A stretch of 64,000 bases of DNA from Colivivens sp963594655. GTDB taxonomy: Bacteria; Bacteroidota; Bacteroidia; Bacteroidales; Bacteroidaceae. Numbering within the stretch: the stretch's first letter is position 1; the number at the start of each line of letters is the position of its first letter. The position numbers and the translations under genes are program-made. Shown here piece after piece: positions 17,400 through 26,477 of this stretch. The notes under the pieces are model-generated. The model ran no database searches and was not told the origin of the DNA. It was given only the letters and a program-made list of their open reading frames with translations. The stretch is from contig CAVBFD010000004.1 of assembly GCA_963594655.1 (NCBI GenBank), positions 12,499-76,498 on the forward strand. The letters run 5' to 3'.

Positions 17400-17876
17400 A
17401 TGAGAAAAGCTAAACCAAAGAAGCGCGTTATTCTTCCAGACCCAGTGTATGGTGACGTGAAGGTGACTAAGTTCGTGAACCACCTTATGTACGATGGAAA
17501 GAAAAGTATCGCGTATTCAATCTTCTACAATGCTCTTTCAATCGTAGAGAACAAGATGAAGGACGGAGAGAACTCTCCAGTCGAGGTATGGAAGAAGGCT
17601 CTTGACAACATCACCCCACAGGTGGAGGTTAAGTCACGCCGTATCGGTGGCGCCACCTTCCAGGTTCCTACAGAGATCCGCGCCGACAGAAAAGAGGCGA
17701 TCTCAATGAAGAACATGATTTCTTTCGCCCGCAAGCGTTCAGGCAAGAACATGGCTGAGAAGCTCTCTGCCGAGATTATGGACGCGTTCAACGAGCAGGG
17801 CGGAGCGTTCAAGCGTAAGGAGGACATGCACCGCATGGCTGAGGCTAACCGCGCGTTCGCACATTTCAGATTCTGA
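17400..17876 (+). CDS. rpsG: Small ribosomal subunit protein uS7
   Basis: A 158-residue 30S head protein that nucleates assembly of the 3' domain of 16S rRNA and contacts E-site tRNA. The chosen ATG at 17400 gives the family start MRKAKPKKR; an upstream in-frame ATG at 17364 would add twelve unrelated residues. Conserved GGATFQVPTEIR-type and MHRMAEANRAFAHFR segments are present. In other bacteria S7 is the feedback regulator of the str operon. Confidence 0.99.
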   Translation: MRKAKPKKRVILPDPVYGDVKVTKFVNHLMYDGKKSIAYSIFYNALSIVENKMKDGENSPVEVWKKALDNITPQVEVKSRRIGGATFQVPTEIRADRKEAISMKNMISFARKRSGKNMAEKLSAEIMDAFNEQGGAFKRKEDMHRMAEANRAFAHFRF

Positions 17877-17918
17877 TATAGGTATAAAGGTAAAAGGAAA
17901 TAAGGAAAACGAAAGATT

Positions 17919-20036
17919 ATGGCAAAACGTGATTTGCATCTGACGCGTAATATCGGTATCATGGCGCATATCGATGCGGGTAAGACTACCACTTCCGAGC
18001 GTATCCTCTACTACACTGGACTGACCCACAAGATCGGTGAGGTTCATGACGGTGCGGCTACAATGGACTGGATGGCCCAGGAGCAGGAGCGTGGTATCAC
18101 TATCACTTCCGCGGCGACCACAACATATTGGAACTGGAATAACGACAAGTATAAGATAAACCTGATAGATACCCCGGGACACGTTGATTTCACCGCAGAG
18201 GTGGAGCGTTCACTCCGTGTCCTCGACGGTGCGGTCGCTACATACTGCGCCGTTGGTGGTGTCGAGCCGCAGTCTGAGACTGTTTGGCGTCAGGCTGACA
18301 AGTATAATGTGCCACGTATCGGATACGTGAACAAGATGGACCGTTCAGGCGCTGACTTCTTCGAGGTGGTTCGCCAGATGAAGGATGTGCTTGGAGCTAA
18401 ACCTTGTCCAATCGTTATCCCAATCGGTGCTGAGGAGACATTCAAGGGTGTTGTTGACCTCATCAAGATGAAAGCCATCCTGTGGCATGACGAGAGTCTT
18501 GGCGCAGAATATGAGGTGGACGAGATTCCGGCTGACTTGAAGGCTGAGGCTGACGAGTGGAGAGACAAGCTCCTCGAAACTGCTTCTGAGTTCGACGAGG
18601 CTCTTATGGAGAAGTACTTCGACGATCCTTCCACAATCACTGAGGAGGAGATTATCACCGCTGTCCGCAAGGGAACAGTAAGCATGGAGATCACCCCTAT
18701 GCTTTGTGGTTCTTCATTCAAGAACAAGGGTGTGCAGACACTGCTCGACTATGTGTGCGCCTTCCTTCCGTCACCTCTTGACACTCCTAACGTGGTTGGT
18801 TCAAACCCTGTCACAAAGGAGGAAGAGGACCGCAGACCGGATGAGGCTGAGAAGACATCGGCTCTTGCGTTCAAGATCGCCACTGACCCATATGTCGGCC
18901 GTCTGACTTTCGTTCGTGTCTATTCAGGTAAGATTGAGGCAGGTTCTTATATATACAACAGCCGTTCCGGAAAGAAGGAGCGTATCTCACGTCTGTTCCA
19001 GATGCACTCAAACCACCAGAACCCGGTTGAGGTTATCTCAGCTGGAGACATAGGTGCGGTAGTAGGTCTGAAGGACATCCACACAGGTGACACACTCTGT
19101 GATGAGGACGCGCCAATCGTACTGGAGTCAATGGACTTCCCAGAGCCGGTTATCGGTATTGCGGTTGAGCCGAAGACCCAGAAGGATCTCGACAAGCTGT
19201 CTGTAGGTCTCGCTAAGTTGGCTGAGGAAGACCCGACATTCACTGTGCGTACCGACGAGCAGAGCGGTCAGACCGTCATCTCCGGTATGGGTGAGCTTCA
19301 CCTCGACATCATCATCGACCGTCTGAAGCGTGAGTTCAAGGTTGAGTGTAACCAGGGTAAGCCACAGGTTAACTATAAGGAAGCGATCACCAAGGCTGTC
19401 AACCTCCGTGAGGTTTACAAGAAGCAGTCAGGTGGACGTGGTAAGTTCGCCGACATCATAGTAGAGGTTGGTCCCGTTGACGAGGACTTCACTCAGGGCG
19501 GTCTGCAGTTCGTTGATGAGGTGAAGGGCGGTAACATTCCTAAGGAGTTCATCCCGTCAGTACAGAAGGGATTCACCAACGCCATGAGCAACGGTATACT
19601 CGGCGGATTCCCGATGGATTCACTGAAGGTTCGTCTGATTGACGGTTCGTTCCACCCGGTTGACTCCGACCAGTTGTCATTTGAAATCTGTGCATTGCAG
19701 GCTTACAAGAACGCTTGTGCCCAGGCTAAGCCAGTCCTGATGGAGCCTATTATGAAACTGGAGGTAGTTACCCCGGAGGAGAACATGGGTGATGTCATCG
19801 GTGACTTGAACAAGCGCCGTGGTCAGGTAGAGGGAATGGACACAAGCCGTTCAGGCGCGAGAATCGTCAAGGCGATGGTTCCGCTGTCAGAGATGTTCGG
19901 ATATGTGACAGCCCTGCGTACCATCACTTCAGGCCGTGCCACTTCAACCATGTCGTATGACCACCATGCTCCTGTGTCAAGTTCTGTCGCTAAGGCGGTT
20001 CTTCAGGAATGTGGAGGTAGGGCAGACCTCGTATAA
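17919..20036 (+). CDS. fusA: Elongation factor G
   Basis: A 705-residue translocation GTPase. GTP-binding motifs AHIDAGKTTT, DTPGHVDF and NKMDR lie in the N-terminal G domain, with domains II-V following at normal length. It drives translocation of tRNA and mRNA and is the fusidic acid target. It is placed between rpsG and rpsJ with no tuf gene after it, which is the usual Bacteroidetes arrangement. Confidence 0.99.
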   Translation: MAKRDLHLTRNIGIMAHIDAGKTTTSERILYYTGLTHKIGEVHDGAATMDWMAQEQERGITITSAATTTYWNWNNDKYKINLIDTPGHVDFTAEVERSLRVLDGAVATYCAVGGVEPQSETVWRQADKYNVPRIGYVNKMDRSGADFFEVVRQMKDVLGAKPCPIVIPIGAEETFKGVVDLIKMKAILWHDESLGAEYEVDEIPADLKAEADEWRDKLLETASEFDEALMEKYFDDPSTITEEEIITAVRKGTVSMEITPMLCGSSFKNKGVQTLLDYVCAFLPSPLDTPNVVGSNPVTKEEEDRRPDEAEKTSALAFKIATDPYVGRLTFVRVYSGKIEAGSYIYNSRSGKKERISRLFQMHSNHQNPVEVISAGDIGAVVGLKDIHTGDTLCDEDAPIVLESMDFPEPVIGIAVEPKTQKDLDKLSVGLAKLAEEDPTFTVRTDEQSGQTVISGMGELHLDIIIDRLKREFKVECNQGKPQVNYKEAITKAVNLREVYKKQSGGRGKFADIIVEVGPVDEDFTQGGLQFVDEVKGGNIPKEFIPSVQKGFTNAMSNGILGGFPMDSLKVRLIDGSFHPVDSDQLSFEICALQAYKNACAQAKPVLMEPIMKLEVVTPEENMGDVIGDLNKRRGQVEGMDTSRSGARIVKAMVPLSEMFGYVTALRTITSGRATSTMSYDHHAPVSSSVAKAVLQECGGRADLV

Positions 20037-20053
20037 ACAGTAAATAAGGAAAG

Positions 20054-20085
20054 GTGCGGGCTAGCAAACGACTCTTAGTCCGCAC
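20054..20085 (+). promoter_or_regulatory. Stable hairpin in the fusA-rpsJ gap
   Basis: Arms GTGCGGGCTA (20054-20063) and TAGTCCGCAC (20076-20085) form a 10-bp stem with one G-U pair and a 12-nt loop. No U-tract follows, so it is not a simple terminator. Its place before the S10 genes suits a ribosomal-protein leader or RNA processing site. Confidence 0.45.
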
Positions 20086-20126
20086 ATTATCCCAGTCAAT
20101 AAATACATTAATAACAAAACAAGACA

Positions 20127-20432
20127 ATGAGTCAAAAGATTAGAATCAAGCTGAAATCCTACGACCACAACTTGGTGGACAAGTCTGCCGAGAAGATCGT
20201 GAAGACAGTGAAGGCTACAGACGCTACAGTCAGTGGACCAATTCCATTGCCAACCCACAAGCGTATTTTCACAGTCAACAGAAGTACATTCGTAAACAAG
20301 AAGTCACGTGAGCAGTTCGAGTTGAACACTTACAAGAGGCTTATCGACATTTACGACGCTACTCCAAAGACTGTAGACTCGCTGATGAAGTTGGAGTTGC
20401 CCAGCGGTGTGGAAGTAGAGATTAAGGTATAG
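20127..20432 (+). CDS. rpsJ: Small ribosomal subunit protein uS10
   Basis: A 101-residue 30S head protein, start of the S10 block. The sequence MSQKIRIKLKSYDHNLVD and the GPIPLPTHKRIFTV loop are typical. In other bacteria the same protein (NusE) also takes part in transcription antitermination with NusB. It is preceded by a stable hairpin after fusA. Confidence 0.99.
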   Translation: MSQKIRIKLKSYDHNLVDKSAEKIVKTVKATDATVSGPIPLPTHKRIFTVNRSTFVNKKSREQFELNTYKRLIDIYDATPKTVDSLMKLELPSGVEVEIKV

Positions 20433-20463
20433 GATTCAGAGAAACAATTAAACAAATCAAGAA

Positions 20464-21078
20464 ATGCCAGGATTATTAGGAAAGAAAATCGGAATGACAT
20501 CCGTTTTCAGTGCTGATGGAAAGAATCTTCCATGCACTGTTATCGAAGTAGGTCCTTGTGTTGTAACCCAGGTAAAGACTGTTGAGAAAGACGGTTATGC
20601 GGCTGTTCAGGTAGGCTTTCAGGAAGCTAAGGAGAAGAACACCTCAAAACCGATGAAGGGTCATTTCCAGAAAGCGGGTACAACTCCAAAGAGACACTTG
20701 GCCGAGTTCGCGTTTGACGAGGAGCATAACCTCGGTGATGTAATCACTGTAGAGCTCTTCAATGATGCCTCTTACGTTGACGTAGTGGGGACATCTAAGG
20801 GTAAAGGCTTCCAGGGTGTAGTAAAACGCCACGGATTCGGTGGTGTCGGACAGGCTACCCACGGTCAGGACGACCGTCTGCGCAAGCCGGGTTCAATCGG
20901 CGCTTGTGCCACTCCTTCACGTGTGTTCAAGAACTTGAGGATGGGTGGCCAGATGGGTAATGTGCAGGTGACTACACACAACCTTCAGGTGATTAAGGTT
21001 ATTCCAGAACACAACCTCCTTCTTTTGAAGGGTTCTGTTCCGGGAAGTAAAGGTTCAATCGTAACAATCAAGAAGTAA
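20464..21078 (+). CDS. rplC: Large ribosomal subunit protein uL3
   Basis: A 204-residue early-assembly 50S protein whose long loop reaches the peptidyl-transferase region. The family motif VVKRHGFGGVGQATHGQ is intact, with the conserved glutamine that is methylated in some bacteria. Its stop codon overlaps the rplD start by one base. Confidence 0.99.
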   Translation: MPGLLGKKIGMTSVFSADGKNLPCTVIEVGPCVVTQVKTVEKDGYAAVQVGFQEAKEKNTSKPMKGHFQKAGTTPKRHLAEFAFDEEHNLGDVITVELFNDASYVDVVGTSKGKGFQGVVKRHGFGGVGQATHGQDDRLRKPGSIGACATPSRVFKNLRMGGQMGNVQVTTHNLQVIKVIPEHNLLLLKGSVPGSKGSIVTIKK

Positions 21079-21707
21079 TGGAAGTTTCAGTTTTAAACAT
21101 TAAAGGTCAAGAGACTGGTAAGAAGGTTGAATTGAATGACGCTATCTTCGGAATTGAACCTAACGACCACGTTGTTTATCTTGCGGTAAATCAATATTTG
21201 GCTGCACAGCGTCAGGGTACGCACAAGTCAAAGGAGAGAAGTGAAATCACAGGTTCAACACGCAAGCTCATCCGTCAGAAAGGCGGCGGCGGTGCGCGTC
21301 GTGGTGACATCAAGTCTCCGGTTCTCAGAGGCGGTGGCCGTGTGTTCGGTCCGAAGCCACGTGACTATTGGTTCAAGCTCAACAAGAAAGTGAAGAGCCT
21401 TGCCCGTAAAAGTGCCTTGACATACAAGGCGCAGCAGAATGCGATTGTTGTTGTAGAGGACTTCGATTTTGAGGCTCCAAAAACAAAATCATTCGTTGAA
21501 TTGCAGAAAAATCTCAATATAGAAGGTAAAAAGTTACTTCTCGTATTGCCGGGTAATAATAAAAACGTATATTTGTCGGCTCGTAATGTGCAGCGCGTGG
21601 AAGTCGCTTCAGTAAGTGCACTCAATACATACAATGTGATGAATGCAAATGTACTTGTTGTGACTGAAAATGCGCTTAAATTGGTTGACGAAACTTTTAA
21701 CAAGTAA
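21078..21707 (+). CDS. rplD: Large ribosomal subunit protein uL4
   Basis: A 209-residue protein lining the exit tunnel. The tunnel loop around GTRKLIRQKGGGGARRGDIKSP (split residues about 55-76) is present, where macrolide resistance changes occur in other species. L4 represses the S10 operon in Escherichia coli; whether it does so here is unknown, but the fusA-rpsJ hairpin is a candidate target. The start overlaps rplC (TAATG). Confidence 0.99.
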   Translation: MEVSVLNIKGQETGKKVELNDAIFGIEPNDHVVYLAVNQYLAAQRQGTHKSKERSEITGSTRKLIRQKGGGGARRGDIKSPVLRGGGRVFGPKPRDYWFKLNKKVKSLARKSALTYKAQQNAIVVVEDFDFEAPKTKSFVELQKNLNIEGKKLLLVLPGNNKNVYLSARNVQRVEVASVSALNTYNVMNANVLVVTENALKLVDETFNK

Positions 21708-21718
21708 GGAGGTACAGT

Positions 21719-22012
21719 ATGGCATATATTATCAAACCATTGGTAACAGAGAAGATGACAGCCGTAACGGAGAAGCAGAACAACAAGTTCGGCTTCATTG
21801 TGCATCCTAAGGCCAATAAGATTGAGATTCAGAAAGAAGTAGAAGCAAAGTATAATGTAAATGTAGTTTCAGTTAACACCATGAAGTACGCTGGTAAGCG
21901 TAAGAGCCGTTACACACGCGCTGGTGTTATCAAGGGACAGACCAATGCCTACAAGAAGGCAGTTGTCACCCTCAAGGAAGGTGAAACTATCGATTTCTTT
22001 AGTAACATTTAA
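21719..22012 (+). CDS. rplW: Large ribosomal subunit protein uL23
   Basis: A 97-residue protein at the tunnel exit, docking site for trigger factor and SRP. The family pattern IIKPLVTEKMT and the NTMKYAGKRKSR loop are visible. An AGGAGG-like Shine-Dalgarno sequence stands just before the start, unusual among its A-rich neighbours. Confidence 0.98.
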   Translation: MAYIIKPLVTEKMTAVTEKQNNKFGFIVHPKANKIEIQKEVEAKYNVNVVSVNTMKYAGKRKSRYTRAGVIKGQTNAYKKAVVTLKEGETIDFFSNI

Positions 22013-22019
22013 TTGAAAA

Positions 22020-22844
22020 ATGGGTATTCGTAAATTCAGACCTACTACTCCAGGTCAAAGACACAAAGCTATTGGTACTTTTGATGATGTTACTACATCG
22101 GTACCAGAAAAGTCTCTTGTATTCGGTAAGAGAAGTACAGGCGGACGTAACAACTACGGTAAGATGACTGTTCGCTACAGAGGCGGCGGCCATAAGAGGC
22201 TTATACGTATCATCGACTTCAAGAGAGACAAAGATGGAATCCCAGCTGTTGTTAAGACAATCGAGTATGATCCTAACAGATCTGCCCGTATTGCACTTCT
22301 GTTCTATGCAGATGGTGAAAAACGTTACATCGTCGCTCCAAATGGATTGCAGGTGGGCGCTACACTGATGTCCGGTGACAATGCCGCTCCGGACCTCGGC
22401 AACACTCTACCTCTCCAGAACATCCCGGTCGGTACCGTCATCCACAATATCGAGCTTCGTCCTGGTCAGGGCGCCAAGATGGTAAGGTCCGCCGGTAATT
22501 TCGCTCAGTTGACTTCACGTGAAGGACGCTATTGCGTAATCAAGCTGCCTTCAGGTGAGATTAGAAAAATTCTTTCAGTCTGTCGTGCTACAATCGGTAG
22601 CGTGAGCAACTCAGACCACGCACTTGAGTCATCAGGTAAGGCAGGTCGCTCACGTTGGTTGGGTCGTCGTCCTCACAACCGTGGTGTTGTGATGAACCCG
22701 CACGATCACCCGATGGGTGGTGGTGAAGGCCGTCAGTCAGGAGGTCACCCACGTTCACGCAACGGTTTGTACTCTAAGGGTCTCAAGACCCGCGCTCCTA
22801 AGAAGGGCTCTAACAAGTACATTATTGAAAGACGTAAGAAGTAA
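22020..22844 (+). CDS. rplB: Large ribosomal subunit protein uL2
   Basis: A 274-residue protein near the peptidyl-transferase centre, needed for subunit joining. The GMGIRKFRPTTPGQR-like start, RGGGHKRLIRIIDFKR stretch and the essential NPHDHPMGGGEGR loop are all intact. The spacer to rplW is only 7 nt. Confidence 0.99.
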   Translation: MGIRKFRPTTPGQRHKAIGTFDDVTTSVPEKSLVFGKRSTGGRNNYGKMTVRYRGGGHKRLIRIIDFKRDKDGIPAVVKTIEYDPNRSARIALLFYADGEKRYIVAPNGLQVGATLMSGDNAAPDLGNTLPLQNIPVGTVIHNIELRPGQGAKMVRSAGNFAQLTSREGRYCVIKLPSGEIRKILSVCRATIGSVSNSDHALESSGKAGRSRWLGRRPHNRGVVMNPHDHPMGGGEGRQSGGHPRSRNGLYSKGLKTRAPKKGSNKYIIERRKK

Positions 22845-22865
22845 CAAAGTTAACTAAGTAGAAAT

Positions 22866-23135
22866 ATGAGTCGATCATTAAAAAAAGGTCCATATATCAA
22901 CGTTAAGCTCGAAAAGAAGGTTCTCGCAATGAACGAGAGCGGCAAGAAGAGCGTTATCAAGTCATGGGCAAGAGCTTCAATGATTTCCCCGGATTTCGTG
23001 GGCCATACCATTGCGGTTCATAACGGTAACAAATTCATCCCTGTCTACATTACTGAAAACATGGTAGGCCACAAACTTGGAGAGTTTGCGCTTACACGTA
23101 CTTTCCGCGGTCACGCAGGTAACAGGAAGAAGTAA
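22866..23135 (+). CDS. rpsS: Small ribosomal subunit protein uS19
   Basis: An 89-residue 30S head protein that contacts S13 and the P-site region. MSRSLKKGPYI, NGKKSVIKSW-like and HKLGEFALTRTFRGH segments are typical. It lies in conserved S10 order between rplB and rplV. Confidence 0.99.
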   Translation: MSRSLKKGPYINVKLEKKVLAMNESGKKSVIKSWARASMISPDFVGHTIAVHNGNKFIPVYITENMVGHKLGEFALTRTFRGHAGNRKK

Positions 23136-23165
23136 ACAGTTATTTGAAATAAAGAAAAATACATA

Positions 23166-23573
23166 ATGGGATCAAGAAAGAAAATAATGGCCCAAAAACA
23201 AAAGGAGGCCAGAAAGACTACCTACTTTGCTAGGCTCTGCAATGTTCCTTCATCTCCCCGCAAGATGCGCTATGTGGCTGACCTTGTAAGAGGAATGGAA
23301 GTGGGCAAGGCATTGGCTACTCTTAAGTTCTGCTCGAAGGACGCTTCCAATGATCTCGAGAAGTTGGTGCGCTCTGCAATTGCCAACTGGGAGCAGAAGA
23401 ACGACAGAAAGGCTGAGAATGGCGAACTGTTCATCACACGAATCTTCGTTGACGAAGGTGTGACTCTCAAGCGCATGAGACCTGCTCCGCAAGGACGCGG
23501 ATACAGGATTCGCAAACGCTCAAATCATGTTACAGTATTTGTGGACACTAAAACTACTAATGAGGAGAATTGA
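23166..23573 (+). CDS. rplV: Large ribosomal subunit protein uL22
   Basis: A 135-residue exit-tunnel protein. It begins MGSRKKIMAQKQKEA, an N-terminal extension common in Bacteroidetes, before the core with SSPRKMRYVADLVRG and the tunnel hairpin near RMRPAPQGRGYRIRKR. The last codons precede rpsC by 2 nt. Confidence 0.98.
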   Translation: MGSRKKIMAQKQKEARKTTYFARLCNVPSSPRKMRYVADLVRGMEVGKALATLKFCSKDASNDLEKLVRSAIANWEQKNDRKAENGELFITRIFVDEGVTLKRMRPAPQGRGYRIRKRSNHVTVFVDTKTTNEEN

Positions 23574-23575
23574 CT

Positions 23576-24298
23576 ATGGGACAGAAATGTAATCCGATAA
23601 GTAACCGTCTTGGTATTGTCAGAGGCTGGGATTCAAACTGGTTTGGAGGTAAGGATTTCGGTGACAATATCCTTGAGGACAGTAAGATCCGCAAATACCT
23701 CAACGCGCGTCTCGCAAAGGCAAGCGTTTCAAAGATTGTTATTGAGCGTACACTCAAGCTCGTCACCATCACTGTATGCACCGCAAGACCGGGTATCATC
23801 ATCGGCAAGGGCGGACAGGAAGTGGACAAGCTCAAGGAGGAACTCAAGAAATTGACCGACAAGGATGTCCAGATCAATATCTTCGAGGTAAAGCGTCCTG
23901 AACTCGACGCAGTGATTGTAGCCAACAACATCGCGCGTCAGCTTGAAGGCAAGATTGCCTATCGCCGTGCGGTGAAGACAGCTATCACCAACACAATGCG
24001 TTCAGGCGCAGAGGGTATCAAAATCCAGATTTCAGGCCGTTTGAATGGTGCGGAAATGTCTCGTTCAGAAATGTACAAGGAGGGAAGAACCCCTCTTCAT
24101 ACACTTCGTGCGGATATCGACTATTGTCTTGCAGAGGCTCTCACAAAGGTCGGTCTGCTTGGCATCAAGGTATGGATATGCCGTGGTGAGGTTTTCGGCA
24201 AGAAGGACTTGTCGCCTAACTTCGCTCAGACAAAGGAGACTGGCCGTAACAACAACAACGGAGGAAGAAGATTCAGAAACAAGAAGTCTAACCGCTAA
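23576..24298 (+). CDS. rpsC: Small ribosomal subunit protein uS3
   Basis: A 240-residue protein at the mRNA entry channel. The start MGQKCNPISNRLG at 23576 is chosen over an upstream TTG. The KH-type GIIIGKGGQEVDKL motif and the RLNGAEMSRSE segment are present; the tail is basic and asparagine-rich (NNNNGGRR). Confidence 0.99.
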   Translation: MGQKCNPISNRLGIVRGWDSNWFGGKDFGDNILEDSKIRKYLNARLAKASVSKIVIERTLKLVTITVCTARPGIIIGKGGQEVDKLKEELKKLTDKDVQINIFEVKRPELDAVIVANNIARQLEGKIAYRRAVKTAITNTMRSGAEGIKIQISGRLNGAEMSRSEMYKEGRTPLHTLRADIDYCLAEALTKVGLLGIKVWICRGEVFGKKDLSPNFAQTKETGRNNNNGGRRFRNKKSNR

Positions 24299-24309
24299 AT
24301 TTGTGGAAC

Positions 24310-24741
24310 ATGTTACAGCCTAAAAGACAAAAATATAGAAGACCGCAAAAAGGCCGCGGTCGTTTGAAAGGTGTTTCTCACAGAGGAACAGAGCTTTCAT
24401 TTGGCAGCTTCGGAATTAAAGCATTGCAGACACGTTGGATTTCAGCTCAACAGATTGAGGCAGCCCGTGTAGCAATCACCCGTTATATGCAGCGTCAAGG
24501 TCAGGTGTGGATCCGTATCTTCCCTGACAAGCCAATCACTAAGAAACCAGCCGATGTCCGAATGGGTAAGGGAAAGGGAGACCCGTACAAGTATGTCTTC
24601 CCTGCAAAGCCGGGACGTATCCTCTTCGAGGTTGAAGGCGTTTCTTACGAGATTGCCAAGGAGGCTCTGCGACTTGGTGCGCAGAAACTCCCGACTACAA
24701 CTAAGTTTATTGTAAGACGTGATTACGACAAAAACGCTTGA
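24310..24741 (+). CDS. rplP: Large ribosomal subunit protein uL16
   Basis: A 143-residue late-assembly protein that helps place A-site tRNA. MLQPKRQKYRRPQKGR marks the start at 24310. The conserved ARVAITRYMQRQGQ-like segment and FPDKPITKKPADVRMGKGKG (split) are present. Its stop codon is 5 nt before the rpmC start. Confidence 0.99.
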   Translation: MLQPKRQKYRRPQKGRGRLKGVSHRGTELSFGSFGIKALQTRWISAQQIEAARVAITRYMQRQGQVWIRIFPDKPITKKPADVRMGKGKGDPYKYVFPAKPGRILFEVEGVSYEIAKEALRLGAQKLPTTTKFIVRRDYDKNA

Positions 24742-24746
24742 GCATT

Positions 24747-24941
24747 ATGAAAATTGCAGAAATAAGAGAATTGACAACTGCCGAACTTACTGAGCGTATC
24801 GAGGCAGAGGTTGCGAACTACACCAACATGAAGTTCAACCACCATATTTCTCCTGTAGAGGATCATTCACAGATTAAGAAGCTTCGTCGTGAAATTGCCC
24901 GCATGAAAGGCGAGCTCCGTCAGAGAGAACTTAACAAATAA
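24747..24941 (+). CDS. rpmC: Large ribosomal subunit protein uL29
   Basis: A 64-residue two-helix protein at the tunnel exit. The start at 24747 (MKIAEIRELT) is preferred to an upstream TTG. The helix pattern with a late KLRREIARMKGELRQRE stretch is typical. Confidence 0.97.
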   Translation: MKIAEIRELTTAELTERIEAEVANYTNMKFNHHISPVEDHSQIKKLRREIARMKGELRQRELNK

Positions 24942-24953
24942 AATTGCATCTAC

Positions 24954-25211
24954 ATGGAAGATAGAAATTTAAGAAAGCAAAGAACGGGTGTCGTAGTCAG
25001 CAACAAGATGGACAAGACAATTGTCGTCGCATCAAAGTTCAAGGAGAAGCACCCTATTTATGGTAAGTTCGTCAGCAAGACGAAAAAGTACCATGCTCAC
25101 GACGAGAAGAACGAGTGCAATGTGGGCGATACAGTCCTCATCATGGAGACCCGTCCATTGAGCAAAACAAAGAGATGGAGATTGGTTAATATTGTAGAAA
25201 GAGCTAAGTAA
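24954..25211 (+). CDS. rpsQ: Small ribosomal subunit protein uS17
   Basis: An 85-residue OB-fold protein of the 30S body. LRKQRTGVVVSNKMDKTIVV (about residues 5-24) and the HDEKNECNVGDTVLIMETRPLSKTKRW-like C-terminal half fit the family. It is in standard order between rpmC and rplN. Confidence 0.99.
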   Translation: MEDRNLRKQRTGVVVSNKMDKTIVVASKFKEKHPIYGKFVSKTKKYHAHDEKNECNVGDTVLIMETRPLSKTKRWRLVNIVERAK

Positions 25212-25213
25212 TT

Positions 25214-25579
25214 ATGATACAGGTAGAATCTAGATTGACAGTTGCTGACAACAGTGGTGCCCGTGAGGTACTCTGTATCCGTGTTCTTGGTGGTACTCGC
25301 CGTCGTTACGCTTCTGTTGGCGACGTTATCGTCGTCGCAGTGAAGAACGTGATTCCTTCAAGTGAAATCAAGAAGGGTGCCGTTTCAAAAGCGCTCATTG
25401 TACGTACAAAGAAGGAGATACGCCGTGCGGACGGTTCATACATCCGTTTCGATGACAACGCGTGTGTTCTTTTGAGCAATACCGGTGAGATGAGGGGCAG
25501 CCGTATTTTCGGTCCTGTCGCACGTGAACTCCGTGCCGCCAACATGAAGGTGGTTTCTTTGGCTACAGAAGTTCTTTAA
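25214..25579 (+). CDS. rplN: Large ribosomal subunit protein uL14
   Basis: A 121-residue 50S interface protein that binds the silencing factor RsfS and helps in subunit joining. MIQVESRLTVADNSGAREV and the late GTRIFGPVARELR-like segment are clear. It begins 2 nt after rpsQ. Confidence 0.99.
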   Translation: MIQVESRLTVADNSGAREVLCIRVLGGTRRRYASVGDVIVVAVKNVIPSSEIKKGAVSKALIVRTKKEIRRADGSYIRFDDNACVLLSNTGEMRGSRIFGPVARELRAANMKVVSLATEVL

Positions 25580-25597
25580 TTTTAGAATTAAACAGTA

Positions 25598-25918
25598 ATG
25601 AGTAAATTACATATTAAGAAAGGTGACACGGTTATCGTCAATGCCGGTAACTCAAAGGGACAGAGCGGAAAGGTCCTTTCTGTCCTCGTTGACAAGCAGC
25701 GTGCCGTTGTCGAGGGTGTGAACATTGTATCCAAGAGTACAAAGCCAAGTGCGGCACACCCGCAAGGAGGTATTATTAAGCAAGAGGCTCCGATACATAT
25801 TTCAAATCTTAATGTGGTTGATCCCAAAACAGGCAAGGCAACACGCATCGGTAGGAAAATCGGGGCTAACGGCAAATTAGTTCGTTATGCAAAAAAATCA
25901 GGGGAGGAGATTCAATGA
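25598..25918 (+). CDS. rplX: Large ribosomal subunit protein uL24
   Basis: A 106-residue assembly initiator of the 50S with a KOW motif near the N-terminus (KKGDTVIVNAGNSKGQSGKV). The stop overlaps the rplE start (ATGA), giving translational coupling. Confidence 0.99.
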   Translation: MSKLHIKKGDTVIVNAGNSKGQSGKVLSVLVDKQRAVVEGVNIVSKSTKPSAAHPQGGIIKQEAPIHISNLNVVDPKTGKATRIGRKIGANGKLVRYAKKSGEEIQ

Positions 25919-26472
25919 GTACAACTGCAGGTCTTAAAAATATATATGCAGAGCAGATTGCTCCTGCTTTGATGAAACAGTTCAACTACTCTTCTCCGAT
26001 GCAGATTCCTGTATTGAAGAAGATTGTGGTCAATCAGGGTCTTGGTATGGCTACTGCCGACAAGAAGGTTATCGAGGTGGCAATGCAGGAGATTGCGCAG
26101 ATTACAGGTCAGAAGCCTGTAGCCACAATGTCCAAGAAAGACATCTCCAACTTCCATCTCCGTAAGAAGATGCCGATTGGCGTGATGGTCACTCTCCGTC
26201 ACCAGAGGATGTATGAGTTCCTTGAGAAGCTCATCCGTGTGTCTCTCCCGCGTATCCGTGACTTCAAGGGTATCGAGAGCAAGTTCGACGGTCGTGGAAA
26301 CTACACTTTGGGTATTCAGGAGCAGATTATCTTCCCTGAAATCAACATCGACCAGGTCGACAAGATTATGGGTATGAACATCACATTCGTGACATCCGCA
26401 GAAACCGACGAGGAGGGTTACGCTCTTCTCAAGGCATTCGGTCTACCGTTTAAGGACGCTAATAAAAAATAG
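25915..26472 (+). CDS. rplE: Large ribosomal subunit protein uL5
   Basis: A 185-residue central-protuberance protein that binds 5S rRNA. Family segments include KIVVNQGLG, PVATMSKKDISNF and RIRDFKGIESKFDGRGNYT (split). Its start overlaps rplX by 4 bp. Confidence 0.99.
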   Translation: MSTTAGLKNIYAEQIAPALMKQFNYSSPMQIPVLKKIVVNQGLGMATADKKVIEVAMQEIAQITGQKPVATMSKKDISNFHLRKKMPIGVMVTLRHQRMYEFLEKLIRVSLPRIRDFKGIESKFDGRGNYTLGIQEQIIFPEINIDQVDKIMGMNITFVTSAETDEEGYALLKAFGLPFKDANKK

Positions 26473-26477
26473 TTGAT

